From Hemibagrus wyckioides (taxonomy: Eukaryota > Chordata > Actinopteri > Siluriformes > Bagridae), in NCBI RefSeq assembly GCF_019097595.1, contig NC_080714.1:4746759-4810758 (forward strand): DNA of 64,000 bases. The letters run 5' to 3'. Positions 23,986 to 35,479 of the stretch are shown piece after piece (position 1 is the stretch's first letter; each line of letters begins with the position of its first letter). The translations under genes were made by a program, and so were the position numbers. The notes beneath the pieces were generated by a model. That model made no database searches. It saw nothing but the letters and a program-made list of their open reading frames with translations, and was not told the origin of the DNA.

Positions 23986-24770
23986 GTCAAAACACAGACT
24001 TGTTGATTATGGTGACGTTTTTAGAGAACGAATCTCCAGTGTCAGTGCTTGGTCGCAGTCAGAGAGAAGGTTTTCCACCCTATATTAAAAAAAACAAGCT
24101 TTGGGGTCTAATATAGGGAGAAAGGAAGTGAATGACTGTTTCTAACTGCAGTAATGTCAAGTTCTAACTGGCTCTTTGGTCATTCCACAACATTGCTCGC
24201 AACTATAAACTGATAAACAGCTTGACGCAATTCTTCAATAAACACAGAGGCAAATTTCTGTGATCTAAGTGGAATAAAACACATGTATGTGATGTGCTGG
24301 GGGAAATAAAATCATTTCAGGGTAGAAACATTAACCCATTGTTGATCATTTTCCCCTTCAGCATTATAATTCAATATAAGTGTTTAATATAAGTGTTTAA
24401 TTCCTTAACACTCTCTATACCGCACTTAAATCCTAGTAATGTAATCAGGTAAATACACATCCACACTTTCTTAAATGAGGTGATAAAACGTTTGTTACAG
24501 GATTATTGGCTTTATAAACGTAAATGAAGTCAAACTTGTATAAAATAATAACGGCAGAGCAGATGTTCTACCTGCTTGATTAATTACTAATCTGCCTTTT
24601 TATTATTAAACCCTGCAACTTTTCTGAATGTCGAGGAACGGCCGAGCTCATCTGAGAAGAAACCGAGGCGAAATAATATTCGCATGACGGCCAGACTAAT
24701 GAGTGTGGAACAGATGGTCACGGCAACACCAACCCTCGTTAGTAGCAACAACAGCCAGGGAACTGCACTG

Positions 24771-24778
<8 letters not shown>
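23986..24778. other. no gene recognised
   Basis: Unique AT-rich sequence, no supported feature. Confidence 0.6.
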
Positions 24779-24804
<26 letters not shown>

Positions 24805-24890
24805 TGTGTGAGAATGAGACAGAATGAGAGAGAGAGAAGGAGAGAGAGAGTGAGAGAGACACAGAAAGAGAGTAAAAGAGAGAGAGAGAA
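24779..24890. repeat. (GA)n-rich microsatellite
   Basis: GA/GTGA dinucleotide-rich run, about 110 bp with interruptions. Confidence 0.9.
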
Positions 24891-25363
24891 GCCCTTTTAA
24901 TATCAGCAGTGTGATGGTACGATACAGAAGTTTTCTGTAGTATGATTTATATGTTAGGAATAATGAGACATTCTATCCGTGGTGTATTTCTCAAACAACA
25001 TACAGCACCAGCGGACTAACCCCCGAATGTACTTCCGGCTGTTCCACAGAGATAAAGCACAGGACTTGGAGTCGCAGTCAATCAAACAGTTTTTAGCGAT
25101 ATTCGGCGCAGAATCATCTTCTCTTAATGGAAGCTCTGACACTTCTGGCTGTAACACAAATATGTTATCGTTTCTATAGTAACGGCTCCTTCACATCCAC
25201 TTGTCTCAGTCTAGGGCTGTCACTTTTTTATCGATTTTCGAACCTGATGTGAAAAATTGATATTTCAGCTATGATTTGCCCCTACAAATATTAATGTGCA
25301 GCCGAAACACATTAAACAGCTTTTAATAATGTTGTCCAGCACTGGGTGCCCTAAAAGTGGGGG
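24891..25363. other. no gene recognised
   Basis: Unique sequence, no supported feature. The opposing open frames around 24954-25179 overlap each other and look like chance. Confidence 0.55.
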
Positions 25364-25560
25364 GGGGATGTGGTAGCTTAGTGGCTAAGGTGTTGGAGTA
25401 CTGATGGGAAGATTGTGAGCCTGAATTCGAGGTCTATAAAGCTGCCACTGCTGGGCTCCTGAGCAAGGTCCTTAACCCTCAATTGCTCAGTTGTACAAAA
25501 AATTCAAGAAATTGTAAATCACTCTGGATAAGGAGTTTGTCAAATGCCAGAAATGTAAAA
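25364..25560 (+). mobile_element. tRNA-derived SINE, copy 1
   Basis: The head 'gatgtggtagcttagtggct' contains an A-box-like TAGCTTAGTGG (25374-25384), and a decayed B box lies near 'gagcctgaattcg'. The body has 'aagctgccactgctgggctc' and the tail 'cactctggataaggagtttg' plus 'ccagaaatgtaaa'. The tail is shared with the LINE fragment at 27282-27783. Other copies are at 39842-40020 and 48606-48800, with reverse-strand tail pieces near 35594 and 38259. Confidence 0.8.
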
Positions 25561-25597
25561 GTTTTAAAAGGTATAAAATTAAGCCAATTATATGAAA

Positions 25598-25732
25598 ATG
25601 GCAGCTAACAGTAAGCAGCGGAGCAGCCTCGAGAGGATAATTACGACCATTGAAAAAAGCAGTGTGTGGAAGGGTTTTGGTTTCTACACCATAGATGGCA
25701 AAGTTACAGTCAAAGATAAGGCTGTTTGTTGA
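25598..25732 (+). pseudogene. hAT-type (ZBED-like) transposase, BED-finger remnant
   Basis: 44 codons from ATG to TGA. The peptide contains SSVWKGFGF and, further on, KDKAVC. The spacing of W, FGF and the KAVC cysteine is that of the first half of a BED zinc finger, as found at the N-terminus of hAT transposases and ZBED proteins. The second zinc-binding half would follow the cysteine, but a stop comes instead, and I see no catalytic domain downstream. It is either a dead transposon start or a first exon captured from one; the former is more likely. Confidence 0.55.
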
Positions 25733-26201
25733 AAACAGTTGTCTTAGACCTCAACAAATCTTCGGGCTCTCCCACCACAAGGCAGCAGAAAGTCAGACAG
25801 AGGCACAGGCGAGCTGAGCAGCTCGTATGACTGCGTGTTATTCAGTGACGTCGTACAGGGTGTTAATGACATACTGAAAAGACTGTTTGTGTTGCGGTTG
25901 GATGGTTGGACGTTTCCCTGCTGGATCAATAGCGGTCTTTCCGGCAGCGTGTGTGGTGTTCTGTGTTTACGTGTTTTGGTTTGTTTTGTGTCTTCACGCG
26001 TGTTTGCCCCACCCGATCTTTCGTCCCTTTCCCACCTGTGCACACCTGTTTTTTGATGAGTCCTCATTGTAGTTTTGTTCCCGGTATTCTGTTTTATATT
26101 TTCTTTTACTGTTTTTCCCCTAGTGTTTTCATGTGCAAGTCTTTGTCTTCTTCTTTTTAATAAAAAGAAAAACCCAGTCTGGCTGCTATCCCTGCAGCTA
26201 T
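25733..26201. other. possible degraded retroelement end; otherwise no gene
   Basis: About 25900-26165 (T/G-rich, with 'cccacctgtgcacacctg', 'tgatgagtcctcattg' and 'aataaaaagaaaaaccca') has the look of the 3' end or LTR of a fish retroelement with a polyadenylation signal near 26158. No second LTR, primer-binding site or coding region was found. The 202-codon minus-strand open frame (25744-26352) overlaps it and has no recognised domain. Confidence 0.3.
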
Positions 26202-26231
26202 AGAGTTTTTTGGGGGGTGGGGATGGGGGGG
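26202..26231 (+). other. G-rich run, weak G-quadruplex candidate
   Basis: T-run followed by G6-T-GGGG-AT-G7. It has three long G-runs; a four-run quadruplex would need one run to be split. Confidence 0.4.
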
Positions 26232-27281
26232 AATGAATATATTCAAATATACTGGAATAAATTGTGTGAAATTTAAAATTCTGTTCCAACGCACTTTTCC
26301 ACGCCATTGTGTAGTATAAATGGTGCGAGTCATGTGTTGGAGTAGTGTGCACTTGATGATGTACTTATTTAACCCGGATAAGCCACGTTGGAAACTTCAC
26401 GCACTCAATGCTCATAGCTTTGTTTACATAGCAGAAGAAAGGCAAGGCTAGCAGGGTCTGACGCTGGATGAGAAAAAAAAATCCAAGATGGACAAACACG
26501 AAACGTCTTACAAATTTGTTCACGTTGTGTGATTTTATGTTTACAACATTTTAAAAATATATCACCATTTCTGCTAAAGCTAACAGTGTCACTCTTCGGG
26601 CATTTGATATCATTTGCAATCATAGTAGTGTAGAGGAGGAGGACGACAACAACGCCTTACAGCTAGAGGAAAATAATCAGCTTCAATAGTCAACTCCACT
26701 GCAGCTCTGCTTGATCAATCCACCTGTCATTGATTCATTTCCTCAAACAGCACATGCTGGTGGTGGAGTTGGACATATTATGGTATTTCAGCTGTGTTGC
26801 CCATTTGCAAAATTGTCTTGACATCCGGAAACACACGTAGCACTTAACTTAAGGTGCAGCACGTTACCTCGTTATGTTCAATTCAGCTCTGATCAAATAG
26901 ATCCTGCTTTGTGTGTGTGTGTGTGTGTGTAGCTAAAAGACCCTGCTGTAGAAGTGATTTCTAGAAGGATATCATTATTCAGACACTTTCCATGAAAACA
27001 AAATAGCCACAAAATGTTTCTCCTGCACTTAATGCACTATTACATGCGACTGGCATGATCTTTAACCTGTGTGCTTTCACACGGACGTGTCTCTAAGCGC
27101 TCTATTACATGTGTCGGGCTCATATTATTGCCGTCTGCACACTCTCAGGTCATCAGAGACGTTTGAATGGGTTACCCTGAGAACTGGCTTCCATTCTGAG
27201 CTTCTGACCACTGACTCAGATTTAGAAGCGAGCTTGTGGAGATATTTGAAGATTAATCATAACCTATACATAAGTTCACAC
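26232..27281. other. no gene recognised; GT microsatellite
   Basis: Unique sequence with a (GT)n tract at about 26909-26930. Confidence 0.6.
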
Positions 27282-27783
27282 ACACCTCCCCACTGCTGAG
27301 CTTCTTCACTGGCTTCCGCTAGCTGCACTCATCAGTTTCAAAGCACTGGCACTAAGAATGGACCAGCACCATCTCACCTCAAAGCTCCTATTATAGATCA
27401 CACTGCACCTCGCTCCCTCAGATCCACTAGCACTGCTGGACTGCTCCCACTATCTCTCGGGGTACAAGGTAGGTTTACATCTTCTCTGTTCTGGCACCAA
27501 GGTGGCAAATAGAATTTCCCCTGGATGTCCGTACAACCCAGTCACTGACCGTCTTCAAACGACGGATGAAGACCTACCTCTTCCTGAAGCACTTACACTA
27601 GCTTTATTTTTTCCTGCTTGTTTTATGTATTGTTGTATGTTCTAAGTAGATTTAAAAAATGATGGTATTCTAAGTCTGTGACCTATTAAACCAGTGTTAA
27701 TGTATTCATTGATGGAGACTTCAAAGCACTCCTTTATGTCACTCTGGATAAGAGCGTCTGCCAAATACCAGAAATGTAAATCT
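27282..27783 (+). mobile_element. LINE 3' end (L2/CR1-like), degraded
   Basis: Broken frames read as the C-terminal part of a fish non-LTR retrotransposon polyprotein. A segment equivalent to GPAPSHLKAP comes first (about 27361-27390), then HTAPRSLRS, then an 'LFWHQGG' block and 'QTTDEDLPLPEAL' near the end (about 27560-27600). Stops and indels interrupt it. The 3' untranslated part ends in 'cactctggataagagcgtct' plus 'gccaaataccagaaatgtaa', the tail also carried by the SINEs in this window. Clade assignment is from memory and tentative. Confidence 0.65.
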
Positions 27784-27867
27784 AAATTATAGTGTTTAAG
27801 TCTGAGATGTGGCCGTGGTGGTGGTAATAATCATAATGAGCAATTTTTTGTGACCTGATTTAAATGC

Positions 27868-28154
27868 AGGGGTCTTTCGGTGTGGAGTTTGCATGTTCTC
27901 CCTGTGCCTGTGTGGGTTTACTCCGGATACTCCGGTTTCCTCCCACAGTCCAAAAACATGTACATTAGGTTGTTTGGTCATTCTAAATTGCCTATAGGAG
28001 TGAGTGTGTGGTTGTCTATCTATATGTGTGGCCCTGTGATGGACTGGTGACCTGGCCAGGGGGTACCCCTGCCTTTCACCCAATGTGTGCTGGGATAGGC
28101 TCCAGCAGATCCCCGTGACCCTAATTAGGAATAAAGAAAATGGATGGATGGATG
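27868..28154 (+). mobile_element. 5'-truncated SINE/LINE tail ending in (TGGA)n
   Basis: Contains the widespread vertebrate/fish sequence 'gtgtggagtttgcatgttct' through 'ctccggtttcctcccacagt' and 'tgggataggctccagcag', ending in 'aaaatggatggatggatg'. This is the body of a tRNA-SINE with an RTE-type LINE tail; the tRNA-like head is missing. Family naming is tentative, but the element itself is clear. Confidence 0.75.
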
Positions 28155-28642
28155 AGTTAAATGCTGTTTATGTACATCATGTATGTGTCTAATTCAGTGG
28201 CAAAAACTCATCCTGGAGGATGTTATGGTTTGTTTTTACTCCACAGCGCTGTCTAATCTCCAGTCTGATTCCCCAGCTTTATCTGACTTCCAGCTCGAAT
28301 CCTAATCTCAGGTTTTTATTAATACGCTGCTTCTAGTACATTACTGTTTCTATAGTAACCAGCCAGTTGACGCGAGCTGAGACTAATAATACATAGATTA
28401 AGAAAAATGCTAGAGGTTTTCTGTAAGGAGATGTTTATGTAACGTTTATAGAAGTTAAGTCCCAAGGGCCGGAGAGTAACGGTCAATAGCTTTTACTCCA
28501 TATGAGGTTTCATGAATGAATTTTTGTTTGTTTTGTTTTATTAACTTTGAGAGGCTGGTGAAGCAATAACAGACTTACAAAACAACAAACAAATAAAAAA
28601 AAAAGAACAAATATATTCCATTATTACACACTTATTCTTTAT
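28155..28642. other. no gene recognised
   Basis: Unique AT-rich sequence, no supported feature. Confidence 0.6.
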
Positions 28643-29205
28643 TTCCTCTTCTTCCTGTTCGTTTTCTTCTTCTTCTTCCACATTTTTGTCTTTTTCCTTT
28701 TCTTTTGCTTCTTCTTCTTTCTCCTCCTCCTCCTCTTCTTCTTTTTCCTCCTGTTTTCCTTCTTCTTCCTTTTCTTTTACGTCTTCCTCCTCTTTTACTT
28801 ATTCGTCCTTTTCTTCTTCTTCTTCTTCTTCTTCTTCTTCTTCTTCTTCTTCTTCTTCTTCTTCTTCCTCCTCCTCTTCTTCCTCCTCCTCTTTTACTTC
28901 TTTCTCCACTTCTCCAGTTTTTCTTCTTCTTCTTCTTCTTCTTCTTCTTCTTTCTCCTCCTCCTCTTATTTTTCTTCTTCCTCCGCTTCTACTTTTTTCT
29001 TTGTCTTCTTTTTCCTCCTCCTCTTCTTCTTCTTTCGTCATCCTCCTCCTCTTCTTCTTTGTCTTCTTTTTCCTCTTCTTCTTCTTCTTCATCTTCTTCC
29101 CCTTCTTCTTTTTCATTTTCTTCTGCTTCCTCTTCTTCTTTATCTTCTTCGTCCTCCTCCTCTTTTTCCTCCCCCTCTTCCTCTTCTTCTTCTTCCTCTT
29201 CTTTA
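28643..29205. repeat. polypyrimidine (CTT/CCT)n minisatellite, tract 3
   Basis: About 560 bp of C/T on the plus strand, including a pure (CTT)n stretch of about 55 bp at 28810-28866. Unlike tracts 1 and 2 it lacks the 'ggccac' landmarks, so it probably arose separately. The three open frames inside are Ser/Leu/Pro- or Glu/Lys-rich artefacts. Confidence 0.9.
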
Positions 29206-29953
29206 GGTGTAAGTCAGTAACACAGTGCCCGTGTGATCAGGGCATTTACAGAAGTCTCCTCTTCCCTCCAGTTATTCTCCGGCTCCAGTGAAGTGTTCCA
29301 CTTTGAAGGACCATCGTTTAACAATGAATACATTTTCCCCAGATAATTTAGCGGTGCTTACTGCACACAGCCCTCATTTAAACAAGCGAAAAAGAACCTT
29401 TCATAACGCCCTAAACATAAAACGGAGAGCAATTTAACTCCTCGTGGCTCTTAACTAAAGAGCAGCCTTTTGTTTTAGCGCACCACGCGTACCATTACCG
29501 CTCTCGTCATTGATCAGCGTCCCTAAATGGAGTTCAGCTAGCGCTTTTGATGCGTTTATCAGATCCTGACCTCAATTCACGCCTGTAAATAAAGGATGAC
29601 GAGCGAGAGGAGAGGGGAGGAGAAGAATCCGGTGTTGTCGTGAGCGTGGAGTGTGGCATTGTTTCTCTGAGTGTGTATGTTGCTAATGGGTTCAGGTGCA
29701 TAGGTGAGCTCGGTAAAACAACACCGCAGAACTTTAATGGAGCCGGATGCGCAGCGCAGCAGACGCTTTTGTTTGCTGATGCATGTGTTTTGCGGTGAAA
29801 GTGTCGCACTTTACGTCGAGTGGCTCATATTCAGACCGCAGCATATATGCCTTTTTCAAACAATAGCTCTCTCGCTCTCTATTACAATGAAACCCACAGC
29901 CTCTAGGATTACATTTATTTAGCAGTTTATTTATTTATTTATTCATTTATTTA
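29206..29953. other. no gene recognised
   Basis: Unique sequence of fairly high complexity; no exon with two good splice sites seen. Confidence 0.5.
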
Positions 29954-30001
29954 AATTCAAAACAATATGGACAGATCCGAGCTGTATACAAAAATTAAAT
30001 G

Positions 30002-30037
<36 letters not shown>

Positions 30038-30090
30038 TCAATTCAAAGCAATATGGACAGATCTGAGCTGTCTACAAAAATTCAATAATC

Positions 30091-30166
<76 letters not shown>

Positions 30167-30255
30167 TTTTAATTTATTTTAATTCAAAGCAATATGGGCA
30201 TATCTGAGCTGTCTACACAAATTAAATGATTTAATTAATTAAGTTATTTATTTAT
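29954..30255. repeat. triplicated ~48 bp unit with alternating microsatellites
   Basis: Three copies of a unit containing 'aattcaaagcaatatgg' and 'gagctgtctacaaaaatt' start at 29954, 30040 and 30181. Copy 1 is followed by (CTTT)n at about 30001-30039, copy 2 by (CTAT)n at about 30091-30166, and copy 3 by TTAA/TTTA-rich sequence to about 30255. Confidence 0.9.
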
Positions 30256-30309
30256 TTATTTTTGCACGTTGACCATATACTCGGTGAACACTAGCTTTAT
30301 GTTCTCTTT

Positions 30310-30960
30310 ATTCTCGTTATTTCATTCGCATGAGCACTCGCATGTCTGAAATTTTGTGTGCTTTTGCATGCTGATGTCTCGTCTCTGTTATTAGAAATTT
30401 CAGCTTTTCTGATTTTCACCGAGGTTCTTCACATGCCTGAGACGATTAATATAACATTCTGATTTGTGCACTCGCATGAGCACTCGCATGTTTTTCAGTC
30501 ATGTGTGCCTTCGAATGCTGATGTCCTGTGTGTGGAAAAACGTGCTATTCGAAAGTTCTGCTTCTCCCTTTTTTCCAGAATTTTTTTTTTTTTTTTTTTT
30601 GCTTATGAGAAATTATGAATATACCATTCATGCATGAGCACTCGCATGAGCACTCGCATGTGAGCTTTTGCATGGTGATGTCCTGTCTGTGAAAAAAAAT
30701 TGTCTTATTCGAAAAATAGTTTTTTTCTGATTTTTTTATGTGGTTCTGTGCTTGAAAACAATTACTATAACATTCTAGTTTTTGCATTCGCACAAGCTCT
30801 CGCATGTTTGATATTAGGTAGTCTTTCGCATGGTGATGTCTTTTAGTTTAAAAAAAAATTGCTGTTTGTTTTCCGCTTTCCAGTTTCCTTGTTTGTGAGA
30901 AATAATTAATAAAAAGTTATTGCTTGTGCACTCGCATGAGCACTCGCATGTTTCCACCAG
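30310..30960. repeat. satellite array C1 (~145-170 bp units)
   Basis: The doublet 'ctcgcatgagcactcgcatg' or a variant recurs at about 30323, 30467, 30636, 30783 and 30927, giving four units of about 145-170 bp. Within units, 'tttgcatggtgatgtc', 'ttattcgaaa' and 'taacattct' recur in the same order. The array ends at about 30960 in sequence related to the end of array C2. Confidence 0.85.
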
Positions 30961-31499
30961 AGTTGCCGCTGCTGCTGTTAACAATCAAGATGAAGATATT
31001 GGACGTTTGAATTGCGTCATATCTGTATCTGTATGTTCTTGTCAGATCTAAACAGATGGCCTGAGTCGATGAGACAGAACGTTGGGAAGCAGTCTGCAGA
31101 ACCGAAAGAACAAACAACCTCCTCCTTTTTTTTTCCCTCCAGCAGATGATTAGCAGAGGGATTTTTCTCAATCTGAGTGAAGTTACAGCTGCCTAGGGTT
31201 AATGTGCTGCCAGAGGTTGTTTTGTTTGTTCTCAAACAAAGCTGGTGTGCGAGTGTAATAAATCAGCGTCCGTATCAGCGCCGCTGCTCTGCTCTTCAGT
31301 ATGTCCGAGTGTGTCGCATTTCAGTTGCTCTCTCTTTGTATTGTCAGAGCTTTCCGTGAGGCGTTTCTGTTGGATTTGGGATCGGATTTATCGGATTTTG
31401 GGAATAGCTTCTCACACTGTGCAAATTGTACTTTCATGCTAGTAGCTAATGCAGCTCCAGATGTGTCTCACTGATGTTTTGGCTGTAGATGTGAAGATG
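30961..31499. other. no gene recognised
   Basis: Sequence between two related satellite arrays; the first ~50 bp resemble the segment after 32210. The remainder is unique, with overlapping opposing open frames of no clear meaning. Confidence 0.55.
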
Positions 31500-32225
31500 T
31501 GTGACATGCTATATATGCATTTTCATGTGCTTTCCTATTTTTGAATCTCTGTACATGTTCTCACATGCTTTCGCAATTATTGACTGACTATATTGTGTGT
31601 GCTTTCGCATTTTTAAAGTCCTTTGTATGAATTCCCATGTGCATTTTTTAATATTTTCTCATGTGCTTTCACAATTTTCTAGTCCTGTATATGTTCTCAC
31701 AAGCTTTCGCATATTTGAATCTCTGTATTCTCACACGCTTTCGCATTTTTTAACCCCATATTCTCATATGCTTTGTCATTTTCGAGGTCCCCCTTTTGTT
31801 TTCATGTGCTTTCTTATTTTTGAATCTATTTCTATTCTCATGTGCTTTCGCAGCTTTGAATTCCTTTCTGTGTCCTTACATACTTTCACATATTTCACTC
31901 TCTTTCTGTATAGTCATGTGAAGTCCTAAATATAGATTTTGGCTTTTTTCGCTCTCTCTATATGGATAGTCATGTATTCTTGAATCATTTAATTTCTCTC
32001 TAGAGAGCTTGATATATTCTCTACACATTCTCATCTGCGTTTGGTTCTCGCATGTCGGCAGTCGCACCTGTGCTTTTTTGCACGTGCTTTAATTTTAGTA
32101 TATGCTTTTACATTATTTTGAGGTCATTCACGTGCTCTCGCATGTTTGATGCTTGTTCTCTTGCCTCGTTCAGACCGCTGTCGCACGATCCACACGAGCT
32201 CTCGCATGTTTGAACAATCAACACA
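31500..32225. repeat. degenerate tandem array C2 (~40 bp units)
   Basis: A loose repeat of 'ttctcatgtgctttcgcatt' plus 'tttgaatctctgtat', unit about 35-45 bp and much diverged. Its right part contains 'ctcgcatgtttga' (near 32138 and 32201), linking it to array C1. The 110-codon plus-strand frame (31597-31929) is Phe/Ser/His-rich from the repeat and is not taken as a gene. Confidence 0.75.
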
Positions 32226-33351
32226 GACATTGGCGCTTTGAATAAAATTTTCATTATTAGAAAATTTGCAGGAGTATGAAATGTTGTTTGCTGATGATAT
32301 ATTTTTTATTGTCTCAAGTTGACTTTCTGGTTTAGTAGTCTGTGTGTGTGTGTGTGTGTGTATGTGTGTGTTGGGCTGTTAATTGGTGCGTGAGCTCTTT
32401 TTGGAGACACCCCAAGTGTGTGTGCGGTGCTGATAATGAAACCCGGCGTTGCAGTGCCAGCACCGTGATGGAAGGCTGATCATTTCTACATGCTAGATTT
32501 CACCCCGACTCTGTAAATCATTTTTTTGCTCTCGGGCAAGTGTGAAGTTGCGATTTGTTTCAGAAAACCCTACACACAATGAACTTTTGACATTTCCTAT
32601 TAAATGAGCTAGAGACCTTTTGCTGATCTGGTAAACTTTTCTCTTTTTCTGAATCAGACGGAAAGTTCTAGCGTGTTTGAAATATCTGATTACGAACTGT
32701 ATTTATTAGGATATTTATTAGTCTGATGTTCAGTCTGTGAGGTTTTAGTTTGTGTTTAAACTGACTCCTCACAACTTTATGGTCTTAACAGAAAGTCAGG
32801 CAAGAAAACACACATGAAGTACAAACATTTATACTTCAGGTTGCTGAATTATATTTGTTTCTTAAATTGTCAGTGCTCTTTGTTGTAGGTGGAAAATTTT
32901 TATTTTGGCCTTAAGCAGATCTTTTTTTCAATCCCTTATAGAGCTACAGTCCACTGCTACACACTATAACCGAGAAATATAACCATCACTCAAAAATACG
33001 CCCAGTATTTTCCTCTATATACACGACATTGTGAACTTTTTGACCTGAACTGACCCACTGGAAGCTCCGCCCCCTTTCACCCAGCTCAGAAAAGTAATAA
33101 CCCAACCAGTGGTCCTTCATTTCGATTCAGAAAGATGTAGCCTTGCTTTCTGTCTTTTATTAGTTAGTGTGACTCTGGGAAATGCAACTCAATGGTATGA
33201 CTGACGAACATTTATCATCATTATTATTTGTACCCAGAATTAAAAGCGCAAAACTGAATAAGACCTAACAGAAACGTGGCAGCTTTCCAGCAGCTTTTTT
33301 CAGTTTAGCTCACACGACACGTGTACACGCTCATGCCATGACCCCACTCAC
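32226..33351. other. no gene recognised; GT microsatellite
   Basis: Unique sequence with a (GT)n tract at about 32341-32371. Confidence 0.6.
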
Positions 33352-33361
33352 TGAGAGAGAG

Positions 33362-33402
<41 letters not shown>
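33352..33402. repeat. (GA)n microsatellite
   Basis: About 50 bp of GA with one CAGT interruption. Confidence 0.95.
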
Positions 33403-33404
<2 letters not shown>

Positions 33405-33696
33405 AGCTTGTTAAATAACCATGTATGAATAAGAAGCTGGTGTGCGTGTTTGACTTCACTGACTTTAGAGAAATAATATAGTTAAAGAACATGTACTTCT
33501 CTGATGTTTGCTAAGTCAGATATGCACTGATCGATTTTAGCCAGACGAATAACTTTAACATTAGCCTACTGTATGTCTGTTAACTGTTATTTGTCTTATA
33601 GTTAGCAATAAAACTAGTCTGAGGTCTTTAAGCCAAAGCTTAAGCCTGACAGACGGTCTGGACTCTACAGCAGATTTTATTGGCTACGATAAGTAA

Positions 33697-33927
33697 GTAG
33701 CCTTTATTTGTCACATATACATTACAGCACAGTGAAGGTCTTTCTCACATATCCCATCCTTGGAGGGTTAGGGTCAGAGCGCAGGGTCAGCCATGATGCA
33801 GTGCCCCTGGAGCAAGGACGGTTGGGGTCTTTGCTCATGGGCCCAACAGTGGCAGCTTGGCGGGGCTTGAACCCAGATCTTCCGATCAACAACCCAGAGC
33901 CTTAACCACTTGAGCTACCACCACCCA
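33697..33927 (-). mobile_element. tRNA-derived SINE of a second family, well preserved
   Basis: Read on the minus strand it starts 'gggtggtggtagctcaagtg'. The polymerase III A box TAGCTCAAGTGG lies at 33917-33906 and the B box GGTTCAAGCCC at 33873-33863, a near-perfect match to the GGTTCRANNCC consensus. The body continues through 'gccactgttgggcccatgag' and 'ggtcagccatgatgc...', ending 'cagtgtgctgtaatg' to 'gtgacaaataaaggctact' in altered form. The tail differs from that of the SINEs at 25364, 39842 and 48606. It is not a functional tRNA gene, because the sequence after the B box does not close an acceptor stem. Confidence 0.8.
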
Positions 33928-34665
33928 AGAGGGCGTCTGATTGAAATGTAAAGCAATCAGTCACAGTTCTTTTTGTTCAGCGTCATGTTTAGGGGCGTGT
34001 CCCTACAGAAACAGAGCAGTGTGCAACCGTAGATCGTTCATTTAAGCAAGTCATGCGAGTCTGTATCATGAACTTCACCTTCACATTCCTCTAGAAAATC
34101 CAGTGTTTAGCTGATCCTCATAAGTGCTCATTGTCACAGTTGTAAACACTATGGCTTCCTTCTTCTGTGAGGGAAGTAGAGCATCATGACAACTTTCTTT
34201 CCCAGAAATCCTGTAGAATCCAACCAACCAGATGATGATTTCAGACCTTCTGCAGTGTGTCCAGTTTTGTGTACCATACACATCAGATGTTCAGCCAACG
34301 GTTCGTGGGAGTGATGTCCGAGGCTGAGACTAGCATAATCTCTTAGTGTGTGTATGACTTGGCTAACATTAGACTACTGTATATGACAGTTTACTATAAG
34401 TTAAATATACACTGGGACAATTTAGCATTTAGTTTGGCTGAAAGATTCTTTCTCATTTCTTTTTACCTGAGAAAAAAAACGAAGTGTACATGTAAATTGT
34501 TCTAGTGTCTACTTCATAACTAACACAGATGACCATCAGCTTTTCTCCCTCGTGCTCCTGTCGGTCACCATAAAACCCTTGTATTCATGTGCACTCTAGT
34601 CCCCGCTTTAGACCAGTTATTTGTGAAAGGACTTTATTGAAATCGTTCACCTTTTTTTTTTGCAG
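33928..34665. other. no gene recognised
   Basis: Unique sequence. A T-run ending in 'tgcag' at 34651-34665 forms the acceptor of the weak exon candidate that follows. Confidence 0.5.
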
Positions 34666-34734
34666 CATCCAGACCCTTTCTTTGACCCAGCAGCACGTTA
34701 TTCCTCTCTCTCAGGACTCGTATTAAAGCTGTAG
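34666..34734 (+). CDS. weak candidate terminal exon
   Basis: A run of T ending 'ttttttgcag' is followed by 23 codons to TAG in one frame; the peptide begins HPDPFFDPAARYSS. There is no recognisable domain and the length is close to what chance allows. A possible donor 'ctcgtatta' inside it would make it internal instead. Phase and content do not demonstrably connect to the candidate at 5616-5720. Confidence 0.18.
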   Translation, partial: HPDPFFDPAARYSSLSGLVLKL

Positions 34735-35479
34735 TTGTATTCAGCATTTTAAGGAGATCCGCCAAGGACGTGATTATTTTCAGCTTAAAAAAAAAAAACC
34801 CTTTTTAATTGTGTTGAACACATTGTGTGTCTGGAGATTTCACACTCCAACTGCTACAACTGTCAAGCCTACAAAAGTGTACTTCTTAATCGAGCTCTCA
34901 TTACACGTAGGCTTAAAAATGACAAAATTAATAATAATAATGAGAAGGAAGAGCGCAGCACCGAGGTCGACTTTAAGCCTTGACCTAGGGAGGGATATTT
35001 TCTCTGCTGTAAATTTATGGTATTGAATTATTGATAATGCCTGGTAAGGGCAGAGGATGTGTGACTGCAAGGTAAGACATGACTACTGATCTTATTTCTG
35101 TCTCTCTCCCACACACACACACACACACACTATGCTGTGGTGTAATTGGTGTCGAGGTGAGGCCAGCTCACGTTTCCTCGCCTCGTGCTGATCCTTGGTA
35201 GAAAAGATTTAATCAGGCTTTGTCTCCTTCATTGAGCAGAAAACAATTCTAGCGTCGTCTCGGCCCCTCTGGTGAACATGCTGTTTCTCATTACTCTAAT
35301 TGTGATTCTGCGAGCACTCGAGTCCAGCGAGCGGTGTCAAGTTAGCGAGGCCATCCGTCCATGTGCGGCGGAGAAGGCAGTCGGACGTGATTAGAGGCGG
35401 AAAAAGACAAGTTGCTGTTTAATTTTCTGACCGTCAGCGCCTCCTCTTTTAAATGCCGTCTTTTTTAAGTGTGTGTGTA
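34735..35479. other. no gene recognised; possible conserved-noncoding-like block
   Basis: Unique sequence with a (CA)n tract at about 35110-35130. About 35190-35450 is free of repeats, GC-balanced and of high complexity; it is a plausible place to look for a conserved non-coding element. Confidence 0.45.

Noticed and set aside
25900..26201. Solo LTR or retroelement 3' end
   Set aside because: Composition and a polyadenylation-like signal fit, but no defined ends, target duplication or partner LTR could be found.
33697..33927. Functional tRNA gene
   Set aside because: A and B boxes are good, but the sequence does not fold into a complete tRNA and continues into a SINE body.
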